Assembly (NCBI RefSeq): GCF_963678635.1
Contig: NC_087065.1
Coordinates: 10,497,579-10,561,578, forward strand
DNA from: Symsagittifera roscoffensis
Lineage: Eukaryota; Xenacoelomorpha; Acoela; Convolutidae
Reading direction: 5' to 3'
Length of the DNA stretch: 64,000 bases
The position numbers and the translations under genes were made by a program. Below, piece by piece: positions 31,901-44,670 of this stretch (position 1 is the first letter of the stretch; each line of letters starts with the position of its first letter). A model generated the notes under the pieces. It was not told the origin of the DNA. It did no database searches and saw nothing but the letters and a program-made list of their open reading frames with translations.

Positions 31901-33500
31901 TCAGCATGGCGTCTTCTTGGTATTCGAATGATCTGAATCTTCATCTTTGGAGTCATCTTCTCCAACTTCACTGTCGTCATCGTCGTTTTCATCGTCTTCA
32001 TTGGATTCATCGTCCTCGCCAGATTCGTCATCTCCGTTGTGACCATCGTCTTCATTTGATTCGTCATCTTCCTCGGAATTATCGTCTTCGTCTTCTTCGG
32101 AGTCGCCATCTTTTTTCGCATCGTCGTGTTCACTGGAAGCGCCAGTGGCATCGTCATCTTCATCAGATTCGTCACTTTCACTAGGTCCATCATTCTTGTC
32201 TTTTTTAGAACCGCCGGCTGCAGATGGCAAATTGTATTCACACAGTGCAACATTTACGACATCATTTGAATTATCATTGTCACAATTTTCATCATTCAGA
32301 CCCTTACCGACCTCCGATTCAACGCACCATTCACCTTGTGAGCGATGATTGTTGGGTTCGGATCGTTTCCACATACCCTCGGGAATCGGCGAAAAATCAC
32401 TGATACTTCGGAACTCAGCGTCGTTTAGAGGAGTATCACATTCTTCGAAAATAGTCATCTGAATCTTAGCGTATCCCACCCAGTAGTTTTTACGACCCAA
32501 TTGTGACTTAAAGAAGTTGTCTATTTCATCAAGTTCGTCTTTCGTTTTGGGCTCAACCAACTTCGAAGATCTGCAACCAAAAAGAAAGCCAAATGAGAAA
32601 TTTGCATGCTGGTAAGTAGATTTTAACTTGCTTTTTGACAAAGACAAATTGGCTCTTTCCATTATAGCCAGTCCACTCAAAACATTTGTATAGAGATACT
32701 CACTAACAAGCCAATTCTTTAAGTAAATAACAGTAGTAGGATGTTATAATCGTACCACAAAATCTTCCGATAATAGAAATTAAAGCAATAAAACTGTCAA
32801 CAAAAAAAAGTTCGTTTTGTTTTGCCGTTTTTATAGAGCAGGGCGAGCCTTAAAATCTTGTTCTTAAAAAAATGAAAATTAAGACAAAAAATCAAAAAGA
32901 CAAAAATTAAGAAAAAGCAGATAGATATGGTGTAAACTGTTTTCAAAATATATTGGAAGTTATTGATTGAAAATTGAATCCCTTGCCGATATTAAACCAT
33001 TTTTTTTGAAAGTTTTGTCTTCTTTTTTAGGTTTTGATTCCAATTTGATTTTCTGAGCTCTTCCAAATCACGATAAAGACCCCATTGGACCAAATTTTTA
33101 ACGCCGCAAGCTTTCATAAAAAAACCCTTTTTTGGGTATCGTTTCTCCTCAAAAACAGTATATATTGCGCCAAAGGCGCCTTTTAAAAGAAACATTTGGA
33201 TGTCTTGAAAAACTGCCTAATGGGGGGACCATTTAGAAAGTAAAGGGACCAAGTCCCTGAGAGGAAGAGGCGTGTACCCCAGAAAACTGAAAAAATAACA
33301 TACACATACTTGTCTTCGCAATACTTTCGTGCCCGCATCATTTGTTGGAATCCATTGCTACTGCGGTGGAAGCACTTTCCTGGAACGCCTTCTATTTTTG
33401 AAAAAGAACTCGGGCATTCTTCTACTTCGCTTCGCTGATCAATTTTGAAGGCTGTCACTAAATTAGCTAACGTCACAATTAAAATCAACCTTGTACGCAT
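31901..33500 (-). CDS. Secreted C-type lectin with a long acidic tail, two exons (286 aa)
   Basis: Exon 1 is 33500-33310, with donor GT at 33309-33308 (AA|GTATGT). Exon 2 is 32570-31901, with acceptor TTGCAG; the frame is kept across a phase-2 junction. Residues 1-17 are a signal peptide (MRTRLILIVTLANLVTA). Residues 29-174 form a C-type lectin-like domain with Cys at 29, 43, 61, 108, 146, 160 and 174, YWVGY at 93-97, EPN at 135-137 (the mannose-type calcium and sugar loop) and LND at 155-157 in place of the usual WND. EPN suggests mannose-like specificity; the missing Trp is a common variation. Residues 190-286 are almost entirely Asp, Glu, Ser and Asn, a calcium-binding-like tail ending in KKTPC. 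The product is a soluble extracellular lectin; the tail's role (mineral, matrix or mucus binding) is inference. An AATAAA lies about 85 nt downstream. Confidence 0.88.
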
Positions 33501-33899
33501 TTTCCTGCTAAATCTTATTGTTATTTTTTAGCAATAAACTCAAATAGCAAAGTTTTGCGTATTTTGACTCTTTTTGTGATTAAAGTTTTGAAAATTTCTG
33601 AACAGCTGAAAAATTCGTCTCTTATTTGAACATCAAATCTGGAAAATTAAGTCAATTTGTCTGCTACATTTTTTGTTATGTTTCAAGAAAGATAAAAAAA
33701 TTGGAGGTTGTGTTAAACTAGCTTTTTAGCATTGACAAAAAATCATATAGGCGTTACAATTAGTTTTTTTCTTTCTGCCCAAATTGATGTTTTGAAGATT
33801 GCATGAGATAGTTTTACTTTCAACATACCTTTACCGTCCAAGTCATGGCCATTTTCCGTCAATTATAGTGAATTTTTCGAACAATGTTGGTCAATTTCA
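33501..33899. other. Upstream of the lectin gene, no further feature
   Basis: AT-rich 5' flank of the lectin gene. TTTAG at 33514-33510 on the minus strand, just before CAGGAAAATG, could be a 5'-UTR or trans-splice acceptor. No convincing TATA box was identified. Confidence 0.3.
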
Positions 33900-36000
33900 G
33901 ATCTTTTGTCGTAAAAAATACCAAAACTGCGCTAGTTTTGAGATGTTTTTAAATTACTTTTTTTAAAGAAAAATTGCCCAATAATAGGCCCTTTCTGTTA
34001 AATCTGAACCAAAATTGACCTGAATGTGCCAATACTGTCGTAGTTTTATGTCAACTGATTCATGCTATGAGTTAACTTGAAGCGATTCAAAATTTCACCA
34101 CTTCATTTTCAAAAAAATATATAAACCAGTTTTCGCTATCTGATTACTTCGAAGGTTTCATTGCCAATTGACATTGCTTGAAAAACTTCCCAAATTTATT
34201 CACGCTCTAAGACAAATGGCAAAACTTCGAAATTTGAGAACCACTTTGTGCTATAATGAAATAACTTGAAATGTTTCAAAACGTCATAGTGGTTTGATGG
34301 ACTGACTGCAAAAAATTAATTTTAGCAAAAGGAATCATATAATGAAACTTTTTAAAACCAAAGGAAATTTTGCAGCTTTTTGAGGTTGCTTCAAAAATCT
34401 GTTTATAAGCAAACTGAATTGCGCTTTGAAACTTCTTTAAAATTTTCAAAGATTCACAATGAGCTTTTACAGAGAAAAACAAAAACGATTTAATTTTCTA
34501 ATTTTTTAAAAGTGTTTCGTAATGAAGTTACATGACTTACTTTAATAGTTCATCACTTGAAAATCTTGTTTAGGAAACCTGTAATTTTAGTTGGGGCTTA
34601 GAATAATATCGAAATCTTTCCAAGTTTCTTTGCTACTTGGTTTTGCTTAGAAAAATTTAATTTTGCCAATTTATTCATGTTATGAAAATGTTTTAACCAT
34701 AATGTGTTTTATTGCTTAATTAGAATGCCTAAAACATTTAATTAAAGCAAATTGGCCAGTGATATGAAGTTAGTTGAAATGCATTTCCCGACAAGCTTGC
34801 TTTATAAACAAAGAGTTTTTTTGCAACGGAGCTTGCGTTGTGAAATTGCTTCAACGACTTAAATTTTGCATCGCTTGATAAGTTTGCATGAAAAATTTAA
34901 TTTTTTTTTGTGAATTAATTCATGCTAAAAATTTAATTGATTTGTTTTAAAGTTTAATTGCTTGATGAGATTGCTGTAGAAACTTCAGTTTTTTGAAATA
35001 ATTTATGCTGAAAAATCAATTGAAAAAACAAAATTTTACCTTAAAAGTTTTAAATTTTGCATACCAATTCTTGCTACGAAATTACTTAAAACTATTCAAA
35101 TTTCCATCTCCCGGATTGTCATTACAAAATAACTTGAAATTTCTCAAAATATTATAGCTTTATGCATTTCAAAAACCTAAATTTAATAAGTTTATGCTTT
35201 GATTAAGTTGAGATAGTTTGAAGTTGCATCTCTTGACAAGTTCGCCTAAAAGTTTTTAGATAATTTTAATTGATCGCGCTATGTAATAACTTATATTTCA
35301 AACTTGAAACATCAAAAAAGAACAGGAAGTAACTCAAAACTAAGTCGATCGATGAGCTGGCTTCAACAGCTGTTTCTTTTGGCACACGGATTCATGGAAC
35401 AAAAATATTAGATTTTTTTCGAGATAATATATTCCTAAAAATATATTTTTACCTAAACTACAACCTTTTTTGAGCTAGATGGGGCCATGAAGCTGGCAAT
35501 TTTGGGTATGAAACTGCCTTCAACTGTTAATTCAACTGCTATGAAGCTTATTGAACTTGCTTTGCAATTTTATATTTTTGCAAGACAATGCCAGCTGTAA
35601 AATTTTTTTAGTGTTTTTTTAATTTCATCATGTGGTAAGCTAACCCCAATTTTTGTCAGAGTTTATTGTTCTATTGCTTGATGTGCTTGCTGAGAAAAAC
35701 TTAACCATTACTAATGGATCCATGGCAAGAAAACTTGAAATCATTTAAAATTTTATGACTTTTATAAAACATCAGACTCAAGTTGTTTTTGTAAAACATT
35801 TGGTGGTATGAAATTATGTTAAATGTTTCAAAGCTTTATTGCTTGATGAGCGTGCTTAGGAAGTTTCCATTTTTTCGATAATCACTACATGATATCCACC
35901 ATTTCAAAAATTTTCAAAGTTTTATCGATTGATGAGTTTGCTTAGGAATATTTCGAACCTGCCCTTGCTATGAAGTTTTTTATAGCATCCCATCAGAAAT
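33900..36000. repeat. Old, degenerate tandem repeat field
   Basis: Variants of ATGAAATTACTTGAAA, TTTCAAAATTTTATTGCTTGATGAG and CTTGCT..GAAAAATTTAAT recur throughout (about 34070, 34255, 34760, 34835, 34960, 35080, 35120, 35680 and 35830). Spacing is irregular at about 90-200 bp. Similarity also continues into 36700-37080. Confidence 0.45.
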
Positions 36001-36682
36001 TTTTTGCATATAATACAAAGCATAACGTTACCTTTAATTTACTATATTTCAGAAATAAACATGTAGGTACATTTATTATTGATTCCTTTGGTGCTTTTAA
36101 AATCTGTTTTTGTCTTTATACGTGATTTCTGTCCGAGAAATTGTTGAATTTAATTGGATTTCCTTAACATTTTGTCTCTGCACTAATTTCCAAAAAAATA
36201 ATAACTAAAAAAGCGTTTCACCATTGTCTCCAAAATCCAGAACGATGTTTTAAAATACTGGCAAGCCGAAGCAAGAGTAGCCAGCTGCTGTACGAGTAGC
36301 AAACAAAACTTCGAACACAAAAGTAAGAAAACTCTTTGACATTTTGACATTTTTTTCATTTTTAGTTATTGTTTTTTCTCTGCAGGTCAAAGTAAATTGA
36401 TAATCCTCAAACAATTATCAGATAGTGATAATTAATTTATATTCGACTACAATTTTTTCAAATATTAGCCAAAACTTAACATTAGACTCAAAAAATTTCT
36501 GAAATATACGATGCTGAAAAGAGGGTGATTTTTTTGATTGGGTGTTACAACAGACTAAAAAATCAGCAAAACCTTGTATTTTCCAGGACGAAAAGAAGCT
36601 GCTTTTTCTGGGAAAAATATGAGCGAATTTTTTCGATCTTTCAACAATAAGAATAGAAAGTATCTTTTAGTGAAATTATTCT
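36001..36682. other. No gene recognised
   Basis: AT-rich, without ORF or repeat signal except the approach to the direct duplication. Confidence 0.35.
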
Positions 36683-38475
36683 AACGCTAACGAAATTGTT
36701 TTCTTGTAATTTTTTGGTGTTGCCTACAGTACAACCTTTTTTTTAGCTTATTGAGGGTTTGAAGTTGGCAATGGTGGGTTTCCATAATTCATTATTTGGC
36801 AAGCTTGTCACATTTTGTCACATTTTTTTTTTGTTTAATTTTCTATTGATTGATGAGCTTGCAAAGAAAAATATAAACACTGCAAATGGATTCATGATAA
36901 AAAACTTGAAATCATTTTTAGTTTCATGACTTGTTGGGGTTCCCTAGAAAAAAATTTTGCGTATCAATTGGTGGTATGGAATAATTTTAAGTGCTTCAAA
37001 ATTACATTGTTTGATGAGCGTGCCTTAAAAAAATTGATCATTTCGATAATCACTTCAAAGCTGCTGTCCAATTTGATACAAAATTTTTGATCTTTCACCT
37101 ATTATAGTAAGTTGTAAGACATATTAAAGAAAAAAAGCGAGTTGAGGTTGTTCTTAAACTTGAAACCTAGACCCTGGTATTTATTAAAGTCGCCTATGCT
37201 GATGTAGATTGTGACTGTTTTATAGATTTGTCGGCTAAGACGATGACTGTAGGTTGTGATGATTTGGTTAAAGGTTTCTTCTTGCTGATGCTAGTTGTTG
37301 GCTGATGCTAATGTTGTTGCCGAAATTTGATTTCCTGCATCCCCGGGCTAATAAAGACTTCTGGTTCTCCGCCAATCATTTGAAGGTCTTCCAAATATAG
37401 GTCTGGTTGTTCCCTGCCGCTTTCTGGATGCTTTGTTTGCGTTGTTTTGATTGGTTACATTATCTTGATTTCTTTTAAATCCAAAGTTAGTTTAAAAAAT
37501 GTCTCACGAGGGTTTTAAACTCCGCGCTGAATGTTTTGAATTATTTGGTTGCACGTTAAAATTATTTCAGTTTTTGTTAATTTCTATTTTTATTTCATCT
37601 TATTCCAAATAGTGGATTTTCCTAATTTGAGGCGGATTTTCCTACTTTCCATGTGAATAGCTTAGTTCGAATTGTTTTAAATAAAACGTTTTAGCTAGTA
37701 AGTTTTAATTTAGATTCTGGACTCTATCTCCGGAGGTCGGGGTTGAGAACACTATGGATGGCGAATTTAAATTGTTTTCTAAGCTTTTATTACATATTAG
37801 TGCATTTTGCAACATTACTCTTATACTTTTGCGCCTCTTCTTCCTCCCCCCACCTCGAAAACTAACAGGACCATGCAAACATATTTAGTCTTCATGTTTA
37901 AACTTGTAAACACATGTCGTTACCTTGTAAATCCCCTCGTTAAAATTGATGCTGATGTGAGGTTGGGTGAGGAAAATTAGTTTTTGCTCCAAGGTTACAT
38001 CCTTTAACAGGTGTTGAAAAAGTTAGTTAAACACACTAAAAATTCGAGCTCCATGTACTTTAAATATTTTTCGACATTAACACTAGAAGTTTTTCTTCAC
38101 TGAAATTAATGTGAAATTACGCAAAAAGGAATTTTGAAAAAATATCTTCTTGTCAAAGAAGGCACCCGTCTAATAACAAGTGGATATAATTTAAATGCGG
38201 CAAATTTCTGAAGTCTCAAATAACTACGATTCTACTAAATTTCAAATCATATTTAAAAACCAATTACATCTTGGCTCGAATGGGAACATTGTATGTTGCA
38301 ATTCATTTTTGCGATGATTTTTCTTCGGTTGCAAAAAGCGGCCACTTCTTTTCAAAAATGGGGACAAATCTCAAATACAAAGTTTTAAGAAACAAGCTCA
38401 AATGACACATTGCGTTCCAGTAAAGGACCCGACCTTTTTATCAGTACTAGTTTCCACTTTTTTTCTCACACTTAT
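36683..38475 (+). repeat. Direct duplication of 1.8 kb, copy 1
   Basis: From CTAACGAAATTGTTTTCTTG to TTTTTTTCTCACACTT, repeated at 38663-40465 with about 95-98 percent apparent identity. It contains a CCCCGGGCTAATAAAG segment, a C-tract at 37849-37855 and no ORF of note. Confidence 0.9.
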
Positions 38476-38662
38476 AATTTTCAATTATAATAAATTATGA
38501 GAAGATTGAGTGATCTAATTTTTGATTGCAAATAAAGGCTCTTTTTCCTTTCCCATACTCAAACATGAATTTTATGGTCTAACGAATAATTTCACAAGGT
38601 TAATTATGAAGACCAAATATGTTTGTCATAGCCTAATTAGTCTGCATGTCAATTTTCATGAC
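38476..38662. other. Unique spacer between direct copies
   Basis: About 187 bp of AT-rich sequence not present after the second copy; no feature. Confidence 0.5.
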
Positions 38663-40465
38663 TCTAACGAAATTGTTTTCTTGTAATTTTTTGGTGTTGC
38701 CTACAGTACAACCTTTTTTTTTAGCTTATTGAGGGTTTGAAGTTGGCAATGGTGGGTTTCCATAATTCATTATTTGGCGAGCTTGTCACATTTTGTCACA
38801 TTTTTTTTTGTATAATTTTCTATTGATTGATGAGCTTGCAAAGAAAAATATAAACACTGCAAATGGATTCATGATAAAAAACTTGAAATCATTTTTAGTT
38901 TCATGACTTGTTGGGGTTCCCTAGAAAAAAATTTTGCGTATCAATTGGTGGTATGGAATAATTTTAAGTGCTTCAAAATTACATTGTTTGATGAGCGTGC
39001 CTTAAAAAAATTGATCATTTCGATAATCACTTCAAAGCTGCTGTCCAATTTGATACAAAATGTTTGATCTTTCACCTATAATAGTAAGTTGTAAGACATA
39101 TTAAAGAAAAAAAGCGAGTTGAGGTTGTTCTTAAACTTGAAACCTAGACCCTGGTATTTATTAAGGTCGCCTATGCTGATGTAGATTGTGACTGTTTTAT
39201 AGATTTGTCGGCTAAGACGATGACTGTAGGTTGTGATGATTTGGTTAAAGGTTTCTTCTTGCTGATGCTAGTTGTTGGCTGATGCTAATGTTGTTGCCGA
39301 AATTTGATTTCCTGCATCCCCGGGCTAATAAAGACTTCTGGTTCTCCGCCAATCATTTGAAGGTCTTCCAAATATAGGTCTGGTTGTTCCCTGCCGCTTT
39401 CTGGATGCTTTGTTTGCGTTGTTTTGATTGGTTACGTTATCTTGATTTCTTTTAAATCCAAAATTAGTTTAAAAAATGTCTCACGAGGGTTTTAAACTCC
39501 GCGCTGAATGTTTTGAATTATTTGGTTGCACGTTATAATTATTTCAGTTTTTGTTAATTTCTATTTTTATTTCATCTTATTCCAAATAGTGGATTTTCCT
39601 AATTTGAGGCGGATTTTCCTACTTTCCATGTGAATAGCTTGGTTCGAATTGTTTCAAATAAAACGTTTTAGCTAGTAAGTTTTAAATTAGATTCTGGACT
39701 CTATCTCCGGAGGTCGGGGTTGAGAACCCTATGGATGGCGAATTTGAATTGTTTTCTTAGCTTTTATTACATATTAGTGCATTTTGGAACATTACTCTTA
39801 TACTTTTGCGCCTCTTTTTCCTTCCCCCCCCCACCTCGAAAACTAACAGGACCATGCAAACATATTTAGTCTTCATGTTTAACTTTGTAAACACATGTCG
39901 TTACCTCGTAAATTCCCTCGTTAAAATTGATGCTTATGTGAGGTGGGGGGAGGAAAATTAGTTTTTGCTACAAGGTTACATCCTTTAACAGGTGTTGAAA
40001 AAGTTAGTTAAACACACTAAAAATTCGAGCTCCATGTTTTTTATAAATATTTTTCGACATTAAGACTAGAAGTTTTTTCTTTACTGAAATTAATGTGAAA
40101 TTACGCAAAAAGGAATTTTGAAAAAATATCTTCTTGTCAAAGAAGGCACCCGTCTAATAACAAGTGGATATAATTTAAATGCGGCAAATTTCTGAAGTCT
40201 CAAATAACTACGATTCTACTAAATTTCAAATCATATTTAAAAACCAATTACATCTTGGCTCGAATGGGAACATTGTATGTTGCAATTCATTTTTGCGATA
40301 CCTAATTACTATTTTTTCTTCGGTTGCAAAAAGCGGACACTTCTTTTCAAAAATGGGGACAAATCTCAAATACAAAATTTTAAGAAACAAGCTCAAATGA
40401 CACATTGCGTTCCAGTAAAGGACCCGACCTTTTTATCAGTAATAGTTTCCACTTTTTTTTCTCAC
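38663..40465 (+). repeat. Direct duplication of 1.8 kb, copy 2
   Basis: Second copy, with a longer C-tract (39825-39833) and an extra ACCTAATTACT at about 40300. Open stretches at 40179-40540 run through this copy but are broken in copy 1 and have no recognisable product. Confidence 0.9.
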
Positions 40466-41231
40466 ACTTTAACAGGAAAAAGAGCCCAAATAAAAATAGT
40501 GCTCATAAAATCATTTATGGCTCCAGTTTGTGAAATCTAGAGAACGCTGTTGTTGTTGCAGCAGTCTCAAAACTTTTATTTTCACTCTCTCAGCACTGAC
40601 AAAAGCTCTCAAAGAAAGAGTTTTTAAATAGCAATTTCTCATTTTCGGCTTATTTTAGACAAATTGAACGGAAAAACATAGGTCATGGAGATTTGAAGTC
40701 TCCGTCAGTTAACCGCGATTCAAAATTTGTAGAGTCCGAACCATATCAGAGTCTCCGAAAGTAATAACTTTCCACATTCGTTTTCATCGATTACTCAAAT
40801 TTTTTTATCAAATTTTTTCAAGTTGACAAGTTCAATGGAGTTGGTAACGCTTGCATTACGATTTGCACGTGTATCCATTACCCCAAATTTGCTCAATATG
40901 ATCCGAGCAAGTTTTTCTCGAAAGACAAAAACTTTCTGATTGAAGCTTTTGATTGCTCAGGAAAGACCTAACCAAAAAAATGGCGGGCATCATCACAAAT
41001 TATGAAAAATCTTGAAAAATTGATTGAGTGGTGAAAGAGAAGAATGAAAGAGATAACAACCTATGTCGGGAGTAGATGATATATTGATCCAAAAAGACTA
41101 AGCTGTCTCGCGTGACGACTCTTTCATTTCTTTCCCACCACCTCCGTAAATTTTAATATTCAATTGACTAGAGTTTGTTCATAAACTATTTTGTAACTTA
41201 TGATAAATTCAGTTTTTTGACCCATGAATTC
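40466..41231. other. No gene recognised
   Basis: No ORF, repeat or RNA signal identified. Confidence 0.35.
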
Positions 41232-42136
41232 AGCTTTTGTTTGTTTTGTGATACATATTTTAAGCTTTTTTAACCACTAAAACATCAGCAAAGTGATTTA
41301 ATTTCATGATTGATTCGGAAGATTTATTTTTCATCTAGCGCGGGAACTTTTCCACTAATATGAAAGGATCTCTATGAAACTTTTTTGTGGTAAAATTTTG
41401 TGTTCAGATGAACCAAAGTGTTCAATATTTTTTCTTAATGACACAAAAATATTAACCCAAAAAAAATAATTCGAAGATTGTTTTGGTTTGACAAAACTTT
41501 GGCAAAATAGGAGATTATAACGGATTATAATCTATTATATTTGATTTTAAGGGTTTTGTGTAAGAACTATAATCAATTATAATCAACTATAACTGTTAAA
41601 AATTGTCATAATAATCCGTTGTAATCAATCCTTTAACCCAAAGCTTGGGTGCAGGATGGCTTCGATAACCTTACCTTCAGTGAAATGAAAGAGTGTTCAT
41701 CAAAAACACGTGTTTTGAACACACGCTGTCGAAGGATCGTCGGATCAACAGTCATACCCATTTCCAGAATATCGAATCTACAAATGATACTAAATTTAAT
41801 GTTACAATTTAACGTTGTCGTTAGAAAACATAGAAAAAAATTAATTCACGTCTGACTGTTCATTTTTTGGATCAATTATCATCGACGGCCGAGATAGATT
41901 GTCCAATCTTTTGTCCTTCACCTTCATATGACATTCTTCTCTTTATGCTTTTCATACTGGGTTTAATAAGCGCTTTTTGTTATTAGCGCATACCTGATCA
42001 ATCAAGGGCCCTGATTAGCGCAAAGTTTGTCTCTCGTATGGAATTCGTTCGGCGCAAGTTTTGTTTCAAATTACAATTTTTCACGGTTTTTCTTTTTTAC
42101 CATCCCAAATTTTCTCTTGCGGTGAGCTATGTTATT
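41232..42136 (+). repeat. Large inverted repeat, left arm (family Z)
   Basis: Reads inverted against 45848-46985: for example GTGATACATATTTTAAGC at left matches GCTTAAAATATGTATCAC at 46963-46980. The arm contains GATTATAATC motifs (41510-41640) and the perfect palindrome AAACACGTGTTT (about 41705). Each arm joins an HR element on its inner side. Confidence 0.85.
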
Positions 42137-42916
42137 AATCCAACTTTTGTAACGAAAGTAACGGAATATTCATGCTCGGGTGTTTTTTTTTCTCAGATAA
42201 ATTTCGATTTTTTAACTAGCCTCTTTTTACGGGATTTTTTGTATGACTCAAAAAGTATTGTTGTTCTCGTATTGTATTGAGCTTAAAATTGAAACGATAT
42301 TCCACCTGTGATCATTTTTTGTAAAGTTATTCGGGTTTAAAGATAACCGTTTGGGCCAATTTGGGACAATTAACGCGCAATATATTTCGAGCTAATAACG
42401 CGCAAGCGGACATTTAATCCGTCTTCGAAAACGGAATATTTATGCTCCGTGTGACTTTTTCATTCACTCAATTTTCGCCGATCAACATAACAGTTTTCAA
42501 CAATAAATTTTTATACCCCATTGAAGTTATTGACTTCCTGATTTCAAAATTAAAAAACATTTTACCTCCAACCATTTTTGAGTAATTTTTGTAAAATTTT
42601 GGGGGTTTGAAGATTTGGGGGTTTGAACTGAAGTTGAGGCATAAATTATGCGCGCTTTGAAGATTTTATTCATCTTGCTGAGAGCGTAATGCGAAATATT
42701 TGTGCGTGACGATCTATCCCGCACAACAAAATTGTTCCAAGTTCATATGAGGCTAGCTAATCGGATCGGTCGTACTAATTTCATGCGACTCAACATTTCA
42801 CACTTTGGTATTGTCCAAAAATTATAAATTTTCGATATTTTCCCCAAAGCTATTCGATATGAATTGAGGGACAGTCGGAACATTCAGGGCTGTGACCTGA
42901 TTTACAAGCAATCCTG
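42137..42916 (+). mobile_element. HR element, array member 1
   Basis: Starts near AATCCAACTTTTGTAACGAAAG and ends CAGTCGGAACATTCAGG...AGCAATCCTG. The central part (42430-42860) differs from the family body, so it is rearranged. It is the inner end of the left inverted-repeat arm. Confidence 0.65.
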
Positions 42917-42918
42917 TT

Positions 42919-43433
42919 GTTTCGAGTTTCATAACGAAAATAACGGATTTTTTGTGCTTGCGGTGGGTTTTTTTTCTTCAGACAAGTTTCGACTATTTAA
43001 TTAGCCATTTTTAGCGTTTTTTTTATATCATTCAAAATTTTTTCTTGTCTTGATTTTAAGTTTAAATCACATTTAACCTGTGATTTTTTTTTGTAAAATT
43101 ATTCGGGTTTAAAGATTGCCATTTTGGTCAATTTGTTAACGCGCGATATTTTTCAAGCTATTTACGCGTAAGCGGAGATTTAATCCGTCTTAGAAATTGT
43201 CCTAAATTGGTTAAAGAAGCTTAATTTCCCTAATTATTTGTTACTAGGAGCGAAAATTCTCTTTTTTGCTTTATATGGAGTGTGGGGGGATAATTTTTAT
43301 AAAAAATATCAATTTTTTTTCCAAAATTTTCATTGTATTTTTACTACATTTAATTTTTTCTGTGATATTATGCTCCTTAGACTTAAAATACAGTCGGAAC
43401 ACTCGGGTCTTTGACCTGATACGACCAGTCTTA
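42919..43433 (+). mobile_element. HR element, array member 2
   Basis: Begins two bases (TT) after member 1 and ends CAGTCGGAACACTCGGG...GACCAGTCTT. Full-length body with a decayed 3' hairpin. Confidence 0.7.
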
Positions 43434-43435
43434 TT

Positions 43436-44462
43436 GTTCCGGCTTTCGTAAAGAAAGTAACGGAATATCTGTGCTCGGTTGGGTTTTTTTTCTTCAGACA
43501 AATTTCGACTTTTTAACTAGCCATTTTTGGCGAATTTTTTTAAATATCATTCGAAAGGTTTTGTTGTTCATACCATTTACTGTTAGGTCATCCCTTGAAT
43601 TTGTTATTGTTGTTAGGTCATCCCTTGAAATTAATTTAACAGATGTGTGTCGAGGAGAAAAACGCGAGCTCTCATCTCATCATAGTTTCGCGAAATCTCA
43701 TCATGGTTTCGCGAAATCTCATCATGGTTTCGCGAAATCTCATCATCTCATCATGGTTTCGCACAATAGCGGTTCGCCGCAATGAGCTGTACAGCTCTTG
43801 TGTTGGTCCTTTCCCCCGAGGATAAATGGTCTTAATCTTAATCTTGGGATTTAAAGTTCGTTTCAATTACAGTAAATTTTGGGATTCCAACTTTCAGCTG
43901 GCCAGACCTCCAAAAGGCTCTAAAAATGGAAAATTAATAATTATGATAGTAATTTTGCAAGATTAGTTTGAAAATGACCAGAATTTCACCAAGTGGATTT
44001 TTTTTTCTTCAGACAAATTTCGACATTTTAACTAGCCATTTTTGACGGAGTTTTTTTTTATCTTTCAAAAAGTATTGTTGTCCTGAGCTGAAAATTGAAA
44101 AAATATTCCACCTGTGATCTTTTTTTTTTAAGTTATTGCCCAATTTAGGCCAATTTAGGACATTTAACGCACGATATATTTCACGCTATTTACGCGTAAG
44201 CGGAGAGTTAATCCGTCCTAAAATTGTTCCAAATTGGTTGAAAGAAGCTTATTTGCCATAATTGATTTGTTACAAGGAGCGAAATTTATCCTTTTGTACT
44301 TTATATGGCGTGTGGGGGATGATTTTCATAAAAAATTTCAAATTTTAGAAAAAAATAATTTATTTTTTCTTTGCATTTAATTTTTTAATGTCCTTACTGC
44401 TCCATAAAACCTTAAAGGGCAGTCGGAACATTCAGAGCTTTGCCCTGATACGAGCAGTTTTG
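43436..44462 (+). mobile_element. HR element, array member 3, containing the X-type 5' half
   Basis: Begins GTTCCGGCTTTCG right after member 2. After about 135 bp it is interrupted by segment X (about 43580-43990), then the HR body restarts at the CTTCAGACAAATTTCGAC position and runs to the usual hairpin end (CAGAGCTTTGCCCTG...CAGTTTTG). It is therefore a truncated HR plus a second HR variant with a different 5' half. Confidence 0.65.
43580..43990 (+). repeat. Segment X, alternative 5' half of HR, copy 1
   Basis: Starts with two TTAGGTCATCCCTTGAA words, then CTCATCATGGTTTCGCGAAAT repeats (43675-43765), a GAGCTGTACAGCTC palindrome and a CCAGCTG/GGAGGTC segment, ending CACCAAGTGG where the HR body begins. 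The same order, reversed, is at 48181-48545. Confidence 0.75.
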
Positions 44463-44670
44463 TTTGCTTTCAAATTCAAATATTAAAATTTAATGTACTC
44501 CAACTGTACAACGCCGACTTCTTAACTCTTAATTTAAATTGCAAATTGAAAACTGAACTCCGGTAACAAATAAGAACTTTTCGTACAAAAGCTTTGCACA
44601 AATCGAAGAAAAAACAAGTATTATATATATGTGTGAGTTTCTACATCAAATGTTTTTTATGTCGCTCGTT

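Noticed and set aside
31765-32253. 162-codon Met/Thr/Lys-rich minus-strand ORF and overlapping plus-strand His/Arg-rich ORF
   Set aside because: Alternative frames of the acidic repeat tail of the lectin gene.
43675-43765. Regularly repeated TCATCATGGTTTCGCGAAATC units, CRISPR-like at first sight
   Set aside because: Units are contiguous with no unique spacers and lie in a eukaryotic transposon segment.
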